Part shown: positions 12,181-28,816 of the stretch, in pieces
How positions within the stretch are numbered: the stretch's first letter is position 1
How the letters are laid out: the number at the start of each line of letters is the position of its first letter
NCBI GenBank assembly: GCA_015478945.1
Contig: JABUQX010088529.1
Coordinates: forward strand, 1 to 62,500
Direction of reading: 5' to 3'
Length of the DNA stretch: 62,500 nucleotides
Origin: Trachelipus rathkii
Lineage: Eukaryota > Arthropoda > Malacostraca > Isopoda > Trachelipodidae
Notes under the pieces: generated by a model
Database searches by the model: none
What the model was told of the DNA's origin: nothing
The model's input: the letters and a program-made list of their open reading frames with translations, nothing else
Position numbers and translations under genes: made by a program

Positions 12181-13430
12181 ATATCTTCAATATTCTCATT
12201 TATGACAGGAAATGTATTGTAAAATTAAAATTGAAAATAATCATTGGTCTCTATATTGCTTGCATTTATTGATTGTATCAATTGAGTTTCTAATAAGATA
12301 ATATTATATTTTTTAATATTAGTAGTTAAATTTTATTATTAATAAAATATGAAGTTATATATATTTCAATGACCAGAGAAGAACTTGAGAAATTACTTTA
12401 CTTGAAGTTTCTTATTATATACACTATTACCAGTTGGTAGGTATTTATATAGTATAAGTACTTGATTTATCTTTATTACTCATATTATTCTACATATTTA
12501 TATATCGTTATTAGCTATTCTTGATTTTTAATACTTGATAATATATACTGGTTATAAATATGCAATTAGATAACGATTACCTATTTTATTATGTCACAAT
12601 ATTTATTGAAGAGTACTGGCCTTCAAGCTTATCTCATTTAGCTAAGAATGATAATTCAGATAGGTATGAGGGCTCTACTACATTACATCTTGGTTTTTAT
12701 TAGGTTAAGGATAATGACCTATAGTTTGACCTATCATATATAATACCTGTTATTACTGTCGATCATTTTTTAGCAATATTACACTCAAAACAGCTGCAGA
12801 AGATAAACTGCAAAGGTACTTTCGCAATCTCTTCGTCTTATTTTCTGAAACCTCATAAAGTATGTATGATTCTTGGTGATAAGATAGATGATAGGTTGGA
12901 TTCTCTAATCTAAGACGGTGTGAGATATACATAGTAAGTTGTGTACGTTCTCTTTAAGAAAGTACCAAGATCTATCTAGTCATTATTTAATTTACTTTTG
13001 GTGAGTGGGTCTTCGGCGATAAGTGTTTGTAGACGATAGTGACTTAATATGTTCTCACTGAAGTGTCTAAGTGTATATCCACTTTCTTAATATATATTGT
13101 CTTATATTGTCTTGTAGCTCAGGTATTTTCAGGTGTGGTGAAGGAACTTGGAATCTACTTGTGAGGTACTCATATTTATGTGGTTGTGGTATATTTTATA
13201 ATTAGGCAGAAGAAATATAATCAGGTGTAGCAACTCAATATGTGTATTGTTCTTACTTAATGTATCCTGAAAAGGTTTCGCCTACTCTATAATAATGTAA
13301 ATATTTATTATATACTTATCACTCGACCCTCGTTTTACCACGTTTTATACACTATATTTTCACTATACCAGGAAATTTACCTAATTTTTAAAATACATCA
13401 ATTTTTTATAATATGACTTGTTTTTATATA
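12181..13430. other. AT-rich sequence, no gene seen
   Basis: No frame above chance length, no repeat array and no conserved motif are visible. The stretch merges into the (AT)n tract to the right. Confidence 0.5.
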
Positions 13431-14275
13431 GTATATTATTATATTATATTATATATATATATAGTATATAATATATATAATATATATATTTTTATATAGT
13501 ATACTATATATAATTATATATATATTATATATAAGTTTATATATATTATATTATATATATAATATTTTATATAATATATATAATATATATTATTTTATAT
13601 ATATATATACTTATATATTAATTAGTTATATATAATTAGTCATATTATATATTATATATTATATATATATATTTTAATATATATATTAATTTTAATATAT
13701 TAATATATCTTATATAATATATAAATATATATTAATGTAGATGGTGATAAGATTAACTTTTAATTTTCCTGTGATATCTGGCATGTTTTTTTTTTCTCAA
13801 TACTCGTCATCGCATCTTGAAATGAATGTATACCGTATATTTATTTTTGTACTTCGATTTAATTGATAACGAAATGTATATGAAGTAATATTTATCTGGA
13901 TAATTAATTTAATAAAATTCATATTAATTATTAATTATAATACATTAATAATATATTATAAATTAATATATATTAATCGTATATATATATATATATTATA
14001 TTAATATTATAATATATATTATATATATTTATTAATATTATATTATATATATATATTATATTTATATATATAGTAATTATTATTTTATTATATATATATA
14101 TATTAATATATATAATATTATTATTATATATTAATTAAATTATATATAATTAATTTTAATATATTATATATTATTAATGATATATATATTATATATATAT
14201 ATTATATATATTATATTTATAATATTATTTATATATATACTTAATATTATTAATATATATTATACGATACCATTA
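13431..14275. repeat. imperfect (AT)n low-complexity tracts
   Basis: Two blocks (about 13437-13735 and 13925-14275) consist almost only of A and T as interrupted TATATA runs. They are separated by about 190 bp of ordinary AT-rich sequence. Confidence 0.9.
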
Positions 14276-14739
14276 TTATGTATTTATATGGTATGTTATT
14301 AGGACATATTACTCTATAATGCCTCAAAAGTAGTGTATTCGACCTTTATTACTGTTCTGCATTTTATACGTATCAAACTCATTATTATATATTCTCTAAT
14401 TTATCATTCTATGAGCATATGCCTGCAATTAAGGGTTTATCAAAAAATAATATACTTATTGTGCTAGTTATTTAATTATTTTAATTTAATTTATTCCACA
14501 TTCATCTCATTTATATCTTAATGTAACTTAATATTCATAGGTATATAGTTTCGTTTAAAGGGTGCATTAATCACCGGTACTCTCTTTTTAATTATTTATC
14601 CCTATAGTGTCGAGGAGATTATGTAGAAAAAAATATTGAATTATTTCCGAACTATTAAGTAAATAGTTTTTTATCTTTGAAGGCTTTATGTTTCTTTTAG
14701 GACTCGTTAATGTATTTTTTTGTTTTTTTTCGGGATTCT
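14276..14739. other. short AT-rich spacer, nothing recognised
   Basis: Ordinary AT-rich sequence between the (AT)n blocks and the long (ATT)n region. No coding or repeat signal. Confidence 0.4.
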
Positions 14740-15354
14740 TTGATGTGAATTTATTATTATTAATCTATTATTATTATTATTTATTATATTTTTTATTATT
14801 ATTATTATTATTATTCATTTGTTATTCATACATTATTATATTATATTATATATCTTATTTTTGACTCTAATGTGTTAATTACTTTGTTGATTTAGTGTAT
14901 CTTATTGGATGTAATTATTATTATTATATGTATTGTATATAAAATAATATTCCTTCTGTAAAGGCCTTCTTTTTTTTATTAATCATTGATCGTATTATTA
15001 TTTTATTATTAATTATTTATTTTATTATTATTGTGATGTCATATCAAAATAGCGGCTAAATTATCATTAAAATAGTTTATAAATTATGAAAAGTGAAAGT
15101 AGATATGAGTTTAAATTTCTGAATAATCCGAATGATTTAATATATTATTTTTGATTAAGAGCTGCAGTGATTAATATTATTATGTATATTGTCTTATCGT
15201 CTATTTGTATTTGACTGATTAACAAAATGAGATCTGTGCAATATATAGAGGATTCATATGAACAAATATATTGTAATGTTATTAGGTTCGTTTATGGTTG
15301 TTGAGTTTTTTTTTTTTTTTTGGTAGTTGGGGAAGAGTAATTATAATTATTACC

Positions 15355-15388
<34 letters not shown>

Positions 15389-17880
15389 GTGTATTATGAT
15401 TAATATTATTATAATATGTATTTTATTGACTTTTATTATTATTATTTTATTATTATTATTATTATTATTTATTATTATTATGTGCTTTATTTCTATATTT
15501 TATTATATTTATTATATTATTATTATTTATAGTTTTATTATTATTATTAATTATAATATTTTATATTATTATTGATTTATTATTATTTATTTATTATTAT
15601 TATTATTATGATAATTAACTATATTTATATATTTTAATTATTATTTTATTTAATTTATTTTATTTTATATTTATATTTTATATTTATTTATGATAATTAT
15701 TATTTTATTTATATTATTTAGTATTATAATTATATAATTTAATTAGATTATTAATTATTATTATAATTATTTTATATTATTATTCTATTATTTAGCTATA
15801 CTTCCATTATGATTATTTTATTTATATTTTTATATATAATATTTTATTATTTTATTATTATTCCTATTATTATTCATTATTATTATTATTACTTAATATT
15901 ACCCTTCTATTATATATATATTATTATTATAATTAATATTTAATTTATATATGTATATGTTATTATTATGTATTATTATTATTTATATTACATTTAATTT
16001 ATATATTATTATTATATTATTTATTTTATATATTATATTAATGTGTTATTATTATTTAATTTGAATTATTATATAGTATTATTATTATTATAATTTATTG
16101 ATTAATTTTTTATATAAAATCAGGGAATATATTTTAGTCCTTATTATTATATTATATATGTAATTATATTTTAAGTATTAATTATTATTATTATTATTAT
16201 TTAGTATTAATAGCTTAAGTATTTTTGATTTTATATTATATTTAGTTATTATAAGTTATTATTTATTTTAAATTATTATTATTTTTATTAAATTCTTATC
16301 AAGTTACTACTATTATCATTGAATAATTATTTTATTAATTTAATATGAATTATATTCATTTATTATATTATATTATTTTTTAGCTTTTTATTTTTATTTT
16401 GTTAATTATTTATTATTTATTATCTTATCCTCTAATCATTACTAGTTGTGCATCTGGAGCTATAGAAATATTATTAGTAATATTATTTTATTAATTTATT
16501 AATTTTATCATATTTTATTTATTTCTAGTATTAAAAGGTATTCTATTATTTTATATTATATATTTATATTTATTATATAATGTATTTTCTAATTTTATAT
16601 ATATTAATATTTAATTTTATATATGTAGTATTATTATTTATAATTATTTATATAATTATTATTATTATTTTATTATTTATTTATATATATTTTATTATTT
16701 ATCATTATTTACTTTTGCTTTTTATTAATTATATTAAATTATTATTATAATATTTTTAATTTATATATAATATTTTATTTTATAATATTATTATTATATA
16801 TATGATTTATTATTATTATGATTAAAAATTATGTATTACTAATAATATTTAAATCTGATAGATTATTTTATTAATATTATATATATATATTATTTATTAT
16901 TATAATTATTATTTAATTATATTATTTTATTATTATTATTATCATGTATATTTTATAACTTGAGTTTATTAATTATTATTATTATAATTAGTATTTAATT
17001 ATAATATTTTATATTTATATTATTAATTTATATTTTATTGGTTTATATGTATATAATAAGTTATTATTATTTATTTATATATTATTTTTTATTAATTAAT
17101 TTAATTATTATATTTTATTTATTAATTATTTAGTTATTAATTTATATTATTATATTTATTAAGTTTTAATCTATTACGAAAAATAACTATATTAATTTGA
17201 TGTATTAGTAATGATGTATATATTATATAATTATTATTAATTAATTTATTGTTTAAAGATTATTTTTGTATTGTATTAGTTATTCATTAGTTATTTATAT
17301 ATTATTATTATATTAATTTTAATTAAGTTAATTATATAGTTATTTTATGAATAGTATTTCTTTCTTCTTCAATATAATATTTTATCTGTTATTATTATGT
17401 TATTATATTATTAGAGATGACTTTTAGGCTATAGTGATTGCAAGGTTCATTATATTTTATGAATGTATCATTCTGCTATCGCGTGCTGAATTATGTTATT
17501 TGTATGTGTTGTGTTTATAGTTCATCTAGTCCCCTTTAAAATCCCGTGTCTTATTTATAAATATTAATTAGGTATATTATATATATTATTATTTATATGT
17601 TTTAAATAATGTGTCTCAAAATTTATGTTTTTATGATTATGATTATATTTTATATCTTATTATATTATTATTATTATAATATATATTATTATTATTGAAT
17701 TAATTAATTATTATTATTATTATTATTAATTAATTATTATTATTTTTTATTAGGTTATTAATTATTATATTTTATTTTAGTTAGATTGGAATATGGAATG
17801 CTATTTTTTTTCATTAGTGTATGTATAATGATTTGGGATATGATATATTTTAATTTTTGTTATATTTTCTCACATTAATA
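14740..17880 (+). repeat. long degenerate (TTA/TAT)n trinucleotide region
   Basis: About 3.1 kb of TTA/TAT/ATT-phased trinucleotide repeat with T-rich interruptions. The cleanest part is 15350-15480. A long frame at 15327-15575 is only leucine/isoleucine/tyrosine runs from the repeat. Short islands of ordinary sequence (about 15050-15320 and 17410-17540) interrupt it. Confidence 0.9.
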
Positions 17881-20800
17881 TAATAAAACTCGATAGTTGT
17901 CACTAGTTCATATTATTTCAAGAGGGACATGTTAATAGCGCACAAAATTATATTAATTCAAGTTTAGCCTGATAGTATATTAAGTTATGTGATTTATTTA
18001 CAGGATGTATAAAAAGATTGTTATAATAAAATAGCAATCAATCGCCAGTGAGTACCTTCAAATATCTAATTCATTATTATAAATCGTATCTATATAGTTA
18101 AGAAATAAATCATGTCCATTATTTCTCCAGAGTGAACAATTGGCGATTTAGAATCGTGAATGGTGACACTCTAAGTAAAATCTCCGCTAAAGAGTAAGAA
18201 TATACTGAGTAGCTTAAGCGGAATCAGTAGATATTGCCATACAAAAGGGAAGCTAATAGGGTTAGTGATGATGAGATTCTAACTCAAAAGTCTCACTGCT
18301 TACGATTTACGACATTCTTATTCACTATGATGCGGTAGACAGGTGTGAAGATATAGAAAAGCCCACTCGCTATATCACAAACATATACTCGCTGAAACGC
18401 ATCATCTCATCAAGCGGATCGTTAGAATCTCTCTCTGATTGTTTTCCAATTCTGTATATATAACATGCTAGTGAGCTCCTTTTCTCTCGATATCCATCAA
18501 CTCGGAAGAGGTCGAATGGATACTAAGGCAGGAGTAAATGAAAGTAATATCAGTGTTTTGTCGGGTGGTACTGTTAATGGTTAATGGAATAGTGATCATG
18601 AAATAATGTTATCGTTGTAGTATCGCGTCTACGACTCTCTATGATAGATCCAAGTCGAATGAACATACGTCGTGACCATATGGCCTCTAAGAGAGAAAAT
18701 ACATGAAATATGTCTACATCGGTATGCTAGAGTCTAACTTTCACAAAGCAATTCAAACATCAGTCGCACTCGTAGTGCAAATAGAAGGTGTGACTTTCAT
18801 AAATAGAAAGATCATCTGGAAATTTCAACTCAGTTTAACTAATCTTGTTGTACAGTAGCAGGCTCTTATAGGATACTTTCGCACTCGTTAGGCTCGGTGT
18901 CTTCAAAGCCGGCATGAGATAGAGAAGAATCTGGAGCATGTGACAATACTCATTTGTCCAGGATATGATATATAGATGATAGCTCTACGTCAGCCTCAGC
19001 TCACGACAGTGCTATTGATCTATATGTGACGCGAGATAAGAGAGTGCTACTTGATTATTAGTGTAGTGCGTAGATCTTGTAGCGCAAATGCAGTGTTGAG
19101 GATGTATTTCATCTTCAAAAAGGTTATGATCTGCGACGACGTCGCGTGCGGTATCTTTAGTCTCCTGAAACAGAAGCTTACTGTGAGCGTTTGCTCTCAT
19201 TCTCTGTGAGTTTTTCTATCCAACACGCGTCTTCGTATAGTCTGGTAAGTATGTGTCTCGTATTTAACTCGGTGGTATAGACTTGAGATGTAGTTGTGAT
19301 GGCTATGTGTGAAGTTTGTATGTTATAAGTTTGTTAAGGTCTGCTTGGTCTATGATGTTATATTCTGCGCTAGCTGTAGTATGTCATGAGGGCTATGCTT
19401 GGAAGGCAAGTGAGATGAGATAACATTTGTTAATTCTCTAGTCGAGAGTAGAATGCGCATAGATGGGAAGTTTTTATGTAGCATTCAGATTGTATCTCAA
19501 TAATTTTGCTAATATAGCAACTTGTGTTTATAGAATGAATCTCTCGCGTATTAACAGTAACAATAGTACTTCTTCATCAGGTGTAATTATGCGTCAAAAG
19601 ACACACAATCAACATCTACACAGGGAATTTATAAAGTTCAATATCGCTGAACATTATTCTCTGTCTTGGCAAGTAGGGTGATGTGAGATCGGATTAAGTT
19701 TTATATTTGTGTATACTCGAGAGGGCTCCTCTATATTGTTAATCGTAATAATGGTTGGAAGTGCAAAGCCTGAGTTAGTGCGTATTGATATGCGTTGTGT
19801 ATAGGGTATTGATGACAATTCGAATGTGTCTATTCAATGCAATTTTGTGATGTTATATTGATTGCGGGTTATATTATATGTGAACTGCGTGAATAGTTTA
19901 GAGGGTCGCGTGGAACTTATTTATTTTTATGATGAGATTATTGGTAAGAATAATGTAATAGTTAGAGTGTGAAAGTTGAATAGTCGTTTACTCTATTATA
20001 TTTAACGAGTGCGCTCCATATATTGATATATTAATCGATATGCTCTTGGGACATCACTACTCTATGACTCTCTTTTAAACCTAATACATTCAGTTTCTCT
20101 ATTCATTGTAATATTATGAGACTCTCTAATGGTTAATGTCTTATTCTATTACAGATTAGATCGGCATAATATCTATATAGTTCTCCAGGCTTATTTATAT
20201 AGTATGATAATAATATTTTTATTTGTACTCAGTTGAAGAATATACGTACACCTCTATTACTGTAGTTAGTATTGCATATAATTAGTAAACGATCCGTAGT
20301 GATAGCTACCAGATCACGAGGAGATATATCTACTCCGGAACCTACGAGCGTGTAAACGCAGTGATCCAAGCTTGATCTGGTGTGAGTCTCCATATACTGC
20401 TCAGCACGTGAAAGATATTGTGGGAGCTTATGTCTAGTCACGGTCGAGGGCCACAGGGCAAAGTCTCGCATGTTAAGTTTTCGGCTAAGTACGTGCTAAA
20501 ATTAAACCATAATTCTATTATAATGAATTAAGGAGAAGTATTTATCAGTACATTAAGTAGACTCTTATGAGTCGTATAGGATTATATAACTGAAGTCACG
20601 TATACGTTAATTATAGTTATCCAGATAGGTACTATTAAAGAATGTGGAGATTTTTTAATAGAATGTGTATGGTTATCAATATAAGGGATATCTTATTAGA
20701 TAGATAATACTCAAGCTGAGTCTATATAAATTAGTGTAGCTCGAATTAAGTATAGATAAGGTGATTTAGAGAAGTGCGGATTTTTTCATATTTTTATATA

Positions 20801-21400
20801 CGGATATTTAATAGGTTTATTGAGTTAATTGTACATAGAATTAGCTAGTCATATAACTATTGATTGGGAATAATTGATATATTAAATTATTTGTAATTAT
20901 ACTTTATACTAAGTATGTTTTTTAATTATGTGCGACAAACAACTATATCGAGAAGAGAGTTCATTCACACGGCCAAGGCGAATACTCGATCACAATCAGG
21001 ATGATCTGACTACCTCACTCATGCTGTACGGTTGATGAGTGGTTGATATGATTATGTTTGTGTTACATATACAGATTTCGAGACTTCTTGAACTGTTCTG
21101 AGTAAGTATAATTTAGGGACGCCCAATATGTTTAACGAGTTCATCCTTGACTGATAGTAATTACGTATAAGGAAGGCATTAATGTAGAAACAATTAGTAG
21201 TTGTTGATGTGATGTTTATTCTTACACATTTAGATTTATATAAGATAAAGTGTATATTAAATTTTAGCTCTAATATTAGAATATGGAGTTTTACCAGGAG
21301 GTACTATTTATTAGTTAAGTTATAGCGTTTAAATATGTTAGAAAGGCGTATTTCTGTAGTAGTATCGGTTTTTAAATTATATATTATAGAGATACTTTAT
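17881..21400. other. mixed-composition island inside the A/T low-complexity region
   Basis: A 3.5 kb block of higher GC with abrupt edges lies between two (ATT)n-type regions. It contains many GAGAG/CTCTC and CGATCG-like words. Short frames on both strands (for example 19463-19681 + and 20229-20471 -) show no motif and no consistent strand. I cannot assign any element. Like 10091-12180, it has a random texture. Confidence 0.35.
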
Positions 21401-24400
21401 TTGGCTATATATTTATATGAATATCAGTATATAATTAATATATTATTATTAGGTCATATCAGATTTAATTTATTCCTTCAATGTTTATCGATTAATATAT
21501 ATGGATGTTAGAATTAAGGTTATCAAGTTATATTTAATATAATGTATTAGTTTGTTATAATGATTTGTTTATAATTTGAGATACTCACAGATATATTATT
21601 TTAGTTGGCTACTCGATGATAAATTTATTGTTACATGATTAGTTATATTATTATTATTGATAATAGCATTGCTGCAGTTGTTGTTGTTCTGTACTTCACA
21701 TTCATTTTCGTGTTTTTGTTAATGATAATAATAGTCCGCTATTATATTAGCATTACTATTAGTGTTACTCCTTGAGTATTATTATTATTAATGTTATTAT
21801 TTATATAATATTATTCCCTGTCAGTATCAGAGGTTAACTAATATAGATTTAGTATTTGTTAAAAATGAGCTCGTAAAAGTTTATGTAAGATTGATTATGT
21901 CCTTAATAATCTATTTTGTGATGTATATTTAATTTATATCTAACCTCCTCCAACTGCTAATATCGTATCTCTTGTTCTCTATATGCATGTTATTAATTAG
22001 TCCTAGTGATGATTTTAATTGATTATACTATTCTATGTCTAATCTGAACCTCATTTATTATTATGATTATGAGGAATGGAGTAGTGAAGTATTTATGAGA
22101 TGTGTAAAGAATACAGTGTTTATTGTGAGTGTGCATTATCTGATTATTTAGCTTTTAACTATATTCCCATTTTAATTATACTAAGACGTAATATTTTTAT
22201 AATTAGTATTCTCCTTAACCTATATATCTATATTATGAATATCTTTATTGTTATTGTTTATAGACATTATTTACTCTATATTAGTTTCTCTCGAATTCTT
22301 ACTTGAGGTATATCATAATATTGCTATTTACTATATCTCTGTAGAGATAATAGACTAGATTAAGAATCTTAAGATATATAAATAAGTTACCTTTGTATGG
22401 TTTACTAATATTAATAGTTATATATAATTATTTATTTATATATTAATATTATTTTTATTTATTATATTATTATATTATTTAATTAATATTAACTGTAGAT
22501 ATATGATATATTTATTTAAATATAATTTATATATTATATTTAATTTATATAATTTATATTATAGAATTTATTATAAAATATTTGAATATTAATAATTTAT
22601 ATATATAATTATTAAATATAATTTATATATTTTATTATTTATATGTATTATTATATTAATTATTATATTTTATATATTATAGATTTGTTTTATTTTATAT
22701 CTTATTTTTATTATTTATATATTTAATTTTATCTTCTATATTAATTTATATTTATTATTGTCTTTTTATTTCTTTTTTTTTTTATATTAGTTTAATTTTA
22801 TTATGTTCTTATATTATTATTCTATGATATTATTAATATTATATAAATGTATTGTATGTAATATATCAATTTATAGTTATTATTAATTTTTTATTGTTAT
22901 AATTTATGTATTATATGTTTTAATATAATTTCATATAATATATATTTGTTATTTTGTATATTGTATATATATATTAAATACTATTATTATATATAATATG
23001 TAGAATATTAATTTTATATTACTATTATCTCATGAAATTGTATGGGTATGATTGAAATTTATGTGTGTATTTTAGTAGCTTTTCTTTTGTATATTAATAT
23101 TTTATTTTTTTTATTATATTATATTAGTTTGGTATTCTTGTTTGAACGGTATAATAAGTATAATGTTTTTTTTATATCTCTTCTTAGCCGGTAAAGGCCA
23201 AAGAGCCCACTCAGAAAGTTGTTTCTCATCTAATATTTTCACTCATTACATAATTACTTTTCAATTTTATTATTCTTTATTATTATTTTCTATTATATTT
23301 TTTATAATATATATTATTCTTATTATTTATTTATTATTGTGATTATTATTAGTATAATTATTATTTATATTTTGAATTTTATTATATATTATATTTATTT
23401 TATTATTATTATATTATATTTATTTTTATTTTTATATTTATTATAATTATTTATTATTATTATATATTTTATTATTTTATTTTATTATTATTATATTATT
23501 TAATTTATTTTTACTTATTTATTTATTTGAATTTATTAATTTTTTATATATTTTCAAATATAGATTTATTTTGTCTTATGTTATATTTTATATTTTATAT
23601 TTTATTATTTTAATTTACTACTTTCTTTATTATTTATTATATTATAAACTTTATTTATTAATTATTATTAATAAGTTAGTATAAAATTATTTGTATTATG
23701 AAATTATTATTATATTTTTATTTATATATTATTTTATTTTATATTTATCTATTTTTTTATTTATTTATAAATTTATTTTTTATATTTTTTTTTAATTTTA
23801 TTTTATCTTCTTTATTAATATTAATTATATTAGTTATTATTATACTCATAATAAATCTTTCTAAATTTTTATTAATTTATATTATATTCTTATTATATAT
23901 TTATATTATATTATTTATATTTATTTACTAATTTTATTTTATTAATATTATTATTAATCGATTTATTATTAATAATTTATTATTGATCTATTTTAAATTT
24001 TCTCAATTACATCATTTTATTTTATTTTTTTTAATAAAAAAATAAAATAGGATTATAATTTATAAGATTTATTATTTGTCTAATTTTATATATTTATTAT
24101 TATTATATATTGTAAATATTCTAAAGAATATTTATTTACTTATATTTTATATTTTTTTATTATTAATTTAATTTAATTATTTTTATATATTATAATTATT
24201 TATTATTTATTATTATTTTATTATTTTTCTTTTTATTTATTATTTACATATTTTATTAATGTATTATATTTAAGAATTTTCGGCTATATTTTATTTTCTG
24301 TGAAGTTGAAAATTTTTAAAGAGTGAAGCTATTACTTTTATAATCTTAATTTTATTAATTATTATAATTATTATTATTATTATTTATTTTATTATTATTA

Positions 24401-27400
24401 TTTAATTATTATATTATATATTATTATAATAATATATTTTTAATTATTAATTTTTATTATTAATTTATTAATTATTATTCAATTATCATAATTTTTTATT
24501 ATTTTTAAGAATCTTATATATCTTTAATTATTATATAATATAATGTAATTTAGTACTTTCGTTTAAGCAGTAACATATGTATTTGAATTTTTTATTAAAT
24601 ATTAATTATTTACATAATAATAATATTTATATTTAATATTATTATTTGATAATATTAATTTGATTTCAAATGGTACTTTACAAAGATATGTTTCCAGTTC
24701 TTAACTGATTAATATATTATATATATTATTAATTTATATTAATTTGTAATATTTTTAAATATAAAATTTTAATCTTTATTCATTAATTATTATTTTTATA
24801 TTATTATATATATAAAATCTCTTAAAATTATAAGTTATTCTTTTATTTATTTATTTCTTATGTTTTATTATATTTATATTAATTTCATTTTTTGATCTAA
24901 TTCATGTATTAGTGTCGCTCTCATTATGATTTTATAGAGTTTTACGTTGAGTTAGTTGGTATATATTATTATATAGATATATTAATTATTTATATTATTT
25001 ATATTCATTCATTTATATTTATATTTCACAAGTTATTTCATATTATATATAATAGTTATGATAGTATTATTTTATTTATTCTTATATATATATTTAATTT
25101 CTTATAGAGATATCTATTTCAATTATTATTAAACTTTATATCTTTTATAATTTTTATATATTATTTATTTTATCTATATTTATTATATTTAATTTTCTTA
25201 TATTATTAATTAATTTATTCTATTTTATTAATTTTATATTAATAATTATTTTATTTATTTATTATATTTGATTTATTTTATATATAATATGAATTTGTCT
25301 ATTCTTTTTATATAATTAATGATTGTAATTAGGTTCAGTGTTTAAATCTATTGTTATTTATATTTTATATTACTTTATAACTTCTTTATGTGTATAATAT
25401 CTTTAATGTGAATATATTATATATTTTTATGGTATATGACATTATTGACTCAATATATATATATGTATATTCATATTCTTTCTCTCTCTCTGTTATTATA
25501 TTAATCATTTACTCATATAATTAATCAACATAAATGATGATGTTTATTGTATAAAAATTGTCATTAATTCTCTAAATAGTATTTACTTAAATTTAAAATT
25601 ATGATAACTATAAGAATTTTATTTAAACTAATGTTCATTGGGAGATATATATATAAGTTAAAAGTAATATTATGAGGGATAATGTAAGTAGTTATATTTT
25701 ATAACTTTAATTATTCAGTCAATTATATTTCTACTAATAAGATTTTTTTTAATCAAGTTATATGACATAGTCACTGATGTTAAAAGATTCTTCTTCTCTA
25801 GCATTGATTATTATAGTATAGTATAAGATTTCTATTATGTAATTATAACGATTGTATAAATGGGCTGATAGATAGTGTTTATTTACATATGAGTGTTCTT
25901 ATTGGACTTTTTTTATATCGCGGCTCCTGTTTTATAATACTCTTTGTTTAAATTAGTGTAAATGCTCGAATTGATCGTCTCAATTTGTGATTTATAATGA
26001 TATATATTTATGTTATATTAATTTACATTAATGTACGATATATAGAGTGAAAGTAAAAATTATATTATTATATATATATTATGTCGATGATACTTAATTC
26101 TATTATTTTAGTATTCTATTTATTTTTATTATTATTTAATTATATTATTATTATTATTTTTAATATTATATTTAATTAAATTCCTTGTATAATGAAAATG
26201 TAATTAATTGTAAAATTTAAATAGAAATGGATAGAAAAATATATATTATATTATATATTATATTATTATTTATATATATTATTTATATATTATATTTATT
26301 ATATATATTATCTATCTATTTAATTATATATTATTATTATACTTCATAATATTATATATTTTATTTTATCAATAAATCTACTTTTAATTAATATTATTTA
26401 TACTGATGCTTCTTAAAAGAAGAAAGGTGTTTATTAGTTTTAAATGTAATGTATTTATTAATTTAATTAATATTATATAATTATATTTATATATTATTTA
26501 ATTTATATTTATTATTAAATATATATTATTTAATTATTATATATATATATATTTGAATTATATTATTAATTTAATTTATATTTATATTTATATATTCATT
26601 CATTATTATTATTATTTATTTATATATTATATTATTAGATTTTATATTAATTTTATTTATATTTAATTTGATTATACTACCAATTATTATATTTATTCAT
26701 TATATAATAATTTATATTAATATTTTATTTATATAATATTTACTTTATATTATTTCTATAAAATTTTTATATATGAATATCTAATTTATATTATTATAAT
26801 TATATTATAATTTAATTTGACTTTATTAATATTAATTATATATAATTATATTAATTATATTTTTATATATTTATTATTATTATATTAATTATTAGTATTA
26901 TTTAACTATAATATTATATTTATTATTTATATTATATTATATTAATATTATTAATTATTATAATTTATTAATTATTATTTAATATTACATTTGAGATAAT
27001 TATTATTATTACTAAATTTAATTTATATTAAATTATATTAATTTTACATTTCTAATTGTTTATTAATTATTCACTTAATTTTATGTTATTATATCATTAT
27101 ATTGTGTTTAGTAATTATTAAATTATTTATATTATTAATTAATTATAATTTAAAAAGTATTATATTTAAAATAGATTTAAAATATTTACGCTATTCATAA
27201 TATGTTATTAATTATTATTATTTTTATTATATCATTAATATAATTTATTATAATTATTCATTAATTATTTAATTAACTTTTATAAACAGGACATTAATTA
27301 TATATATGATTTTAATTGTATTTTATTTTTATTAATAATTTAATTATTATTGTTATTATGCTTAATATTTTTATGTAATTAATATTGTATTATTAAATAT

Positions 27401-28200
27401 TATATTTTAATCAATTTAAATAAAATTTTTAGTATTATTATTATATATTTATACAATATTATAGTTATCTTTTATATAATTATATAATTAATATAAATTT
27501 ATATTCTTATGCATTTATATTATTTATTATTATATTATTAATATTAATTATTATTAATTATGTAAATATACATTTATTCTTTATTTTTATTATTATTCAA
27601 TATTAATTATTAAAATACATAAATATTAATTTATATTATTATCAATTATTTATTATTCTATTAATATTATTATCATATTATATTTTATTATTATTAATTT
27701 AATATGACTTAATTTATCGTTTCATAAAGACTTATTATTTAATTTATATATTTAATTATTTATAATTTAATTATAATATTATATTATTATCCATTATTAT
27801 TTATTTATATATATAATTATTATTATAGTATTATTTAATTATTTATTATTCTATATATATACTTTATATATGAATTATTATATTACTTATTAATATATTT
27901 ATTATTAACTTTAATTATATTATGTATAATATTCCATATGTAAAACTGCAAACAAATTACTCGTATATTATATTATTATTTATTAATTAATTATATTTTA
28001 TTTATTAATTATATATTAATATATATTATTTATAAATTACTCTTCCATAATAGCTTCACATTATTCATATATACTATATATATATTTATATATATTATCT
28101 ACTTATATATATATTAATATATATTATTATTATAAATATATATACTACATCAACTCAAACTGAGCATTTTAAAATATGACCTATAATATTTATTATCTAT
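21401..28200 (+). repeat. long degenerate (ATT)n / A/T low-complexity region
   Basis: About 6.8 kb of A/T-dominated sequence, strongly TAT/ATT-phased from about 22410 onward. Only short islands break it (for example 21830-22120, 23140-23240 and 25480-26050). Frames at 23142-23342 and 23698-23931 are I/L/Y/F runs produced by the repeat, not genes. The T-richer strand is mostly the plus strand. Confidence 0.9.
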
Positions 28201-28785
28201 AAATATTCTATATCATATATATCATATACTATATATATATATTAGATCATATTATATATATATCATTAATTATATTAATATATATATTATTAATTAACTT
28301 ATATTATATATATAATATATATATATTATAATATATTAATATATATATATATAATATGATTCATATATATATGATTTAATATTATATAGTATATAATATA
28401 TAGTTAATAATATACTATTATTTAGTATTATTATATTATATACACTAGTATACCATTATTATATATTACTCAAGACTTTATATTATTATATATTTATAAT
28501 TATATTTATATATATATATCATACTATCATATTATAATATATTATAAACTACTATATATATATATATATATATTTTCTATATATTATTTATATAATAATA
28601 CTATTATATATATTACTTGATCAGTATTATATTATCTAGTACTATATTATATCTTATAGTGTTATTGTATATAGTGATATTATATATATATAATAGTATA
28701 CTATCATATATATATACATATATATAATATAATAATATATATATATGTTATATATTATGCGTTATATTATATAAGTTATATATAT

Positions 28786-28816
<31 letters not shown>

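Noticed and set aside
15327..15575. 82-codon plus-strand frame
   Set aside because: It is only leucine, isoleucine and tyrosine runs from the TTA/TAT repeat.
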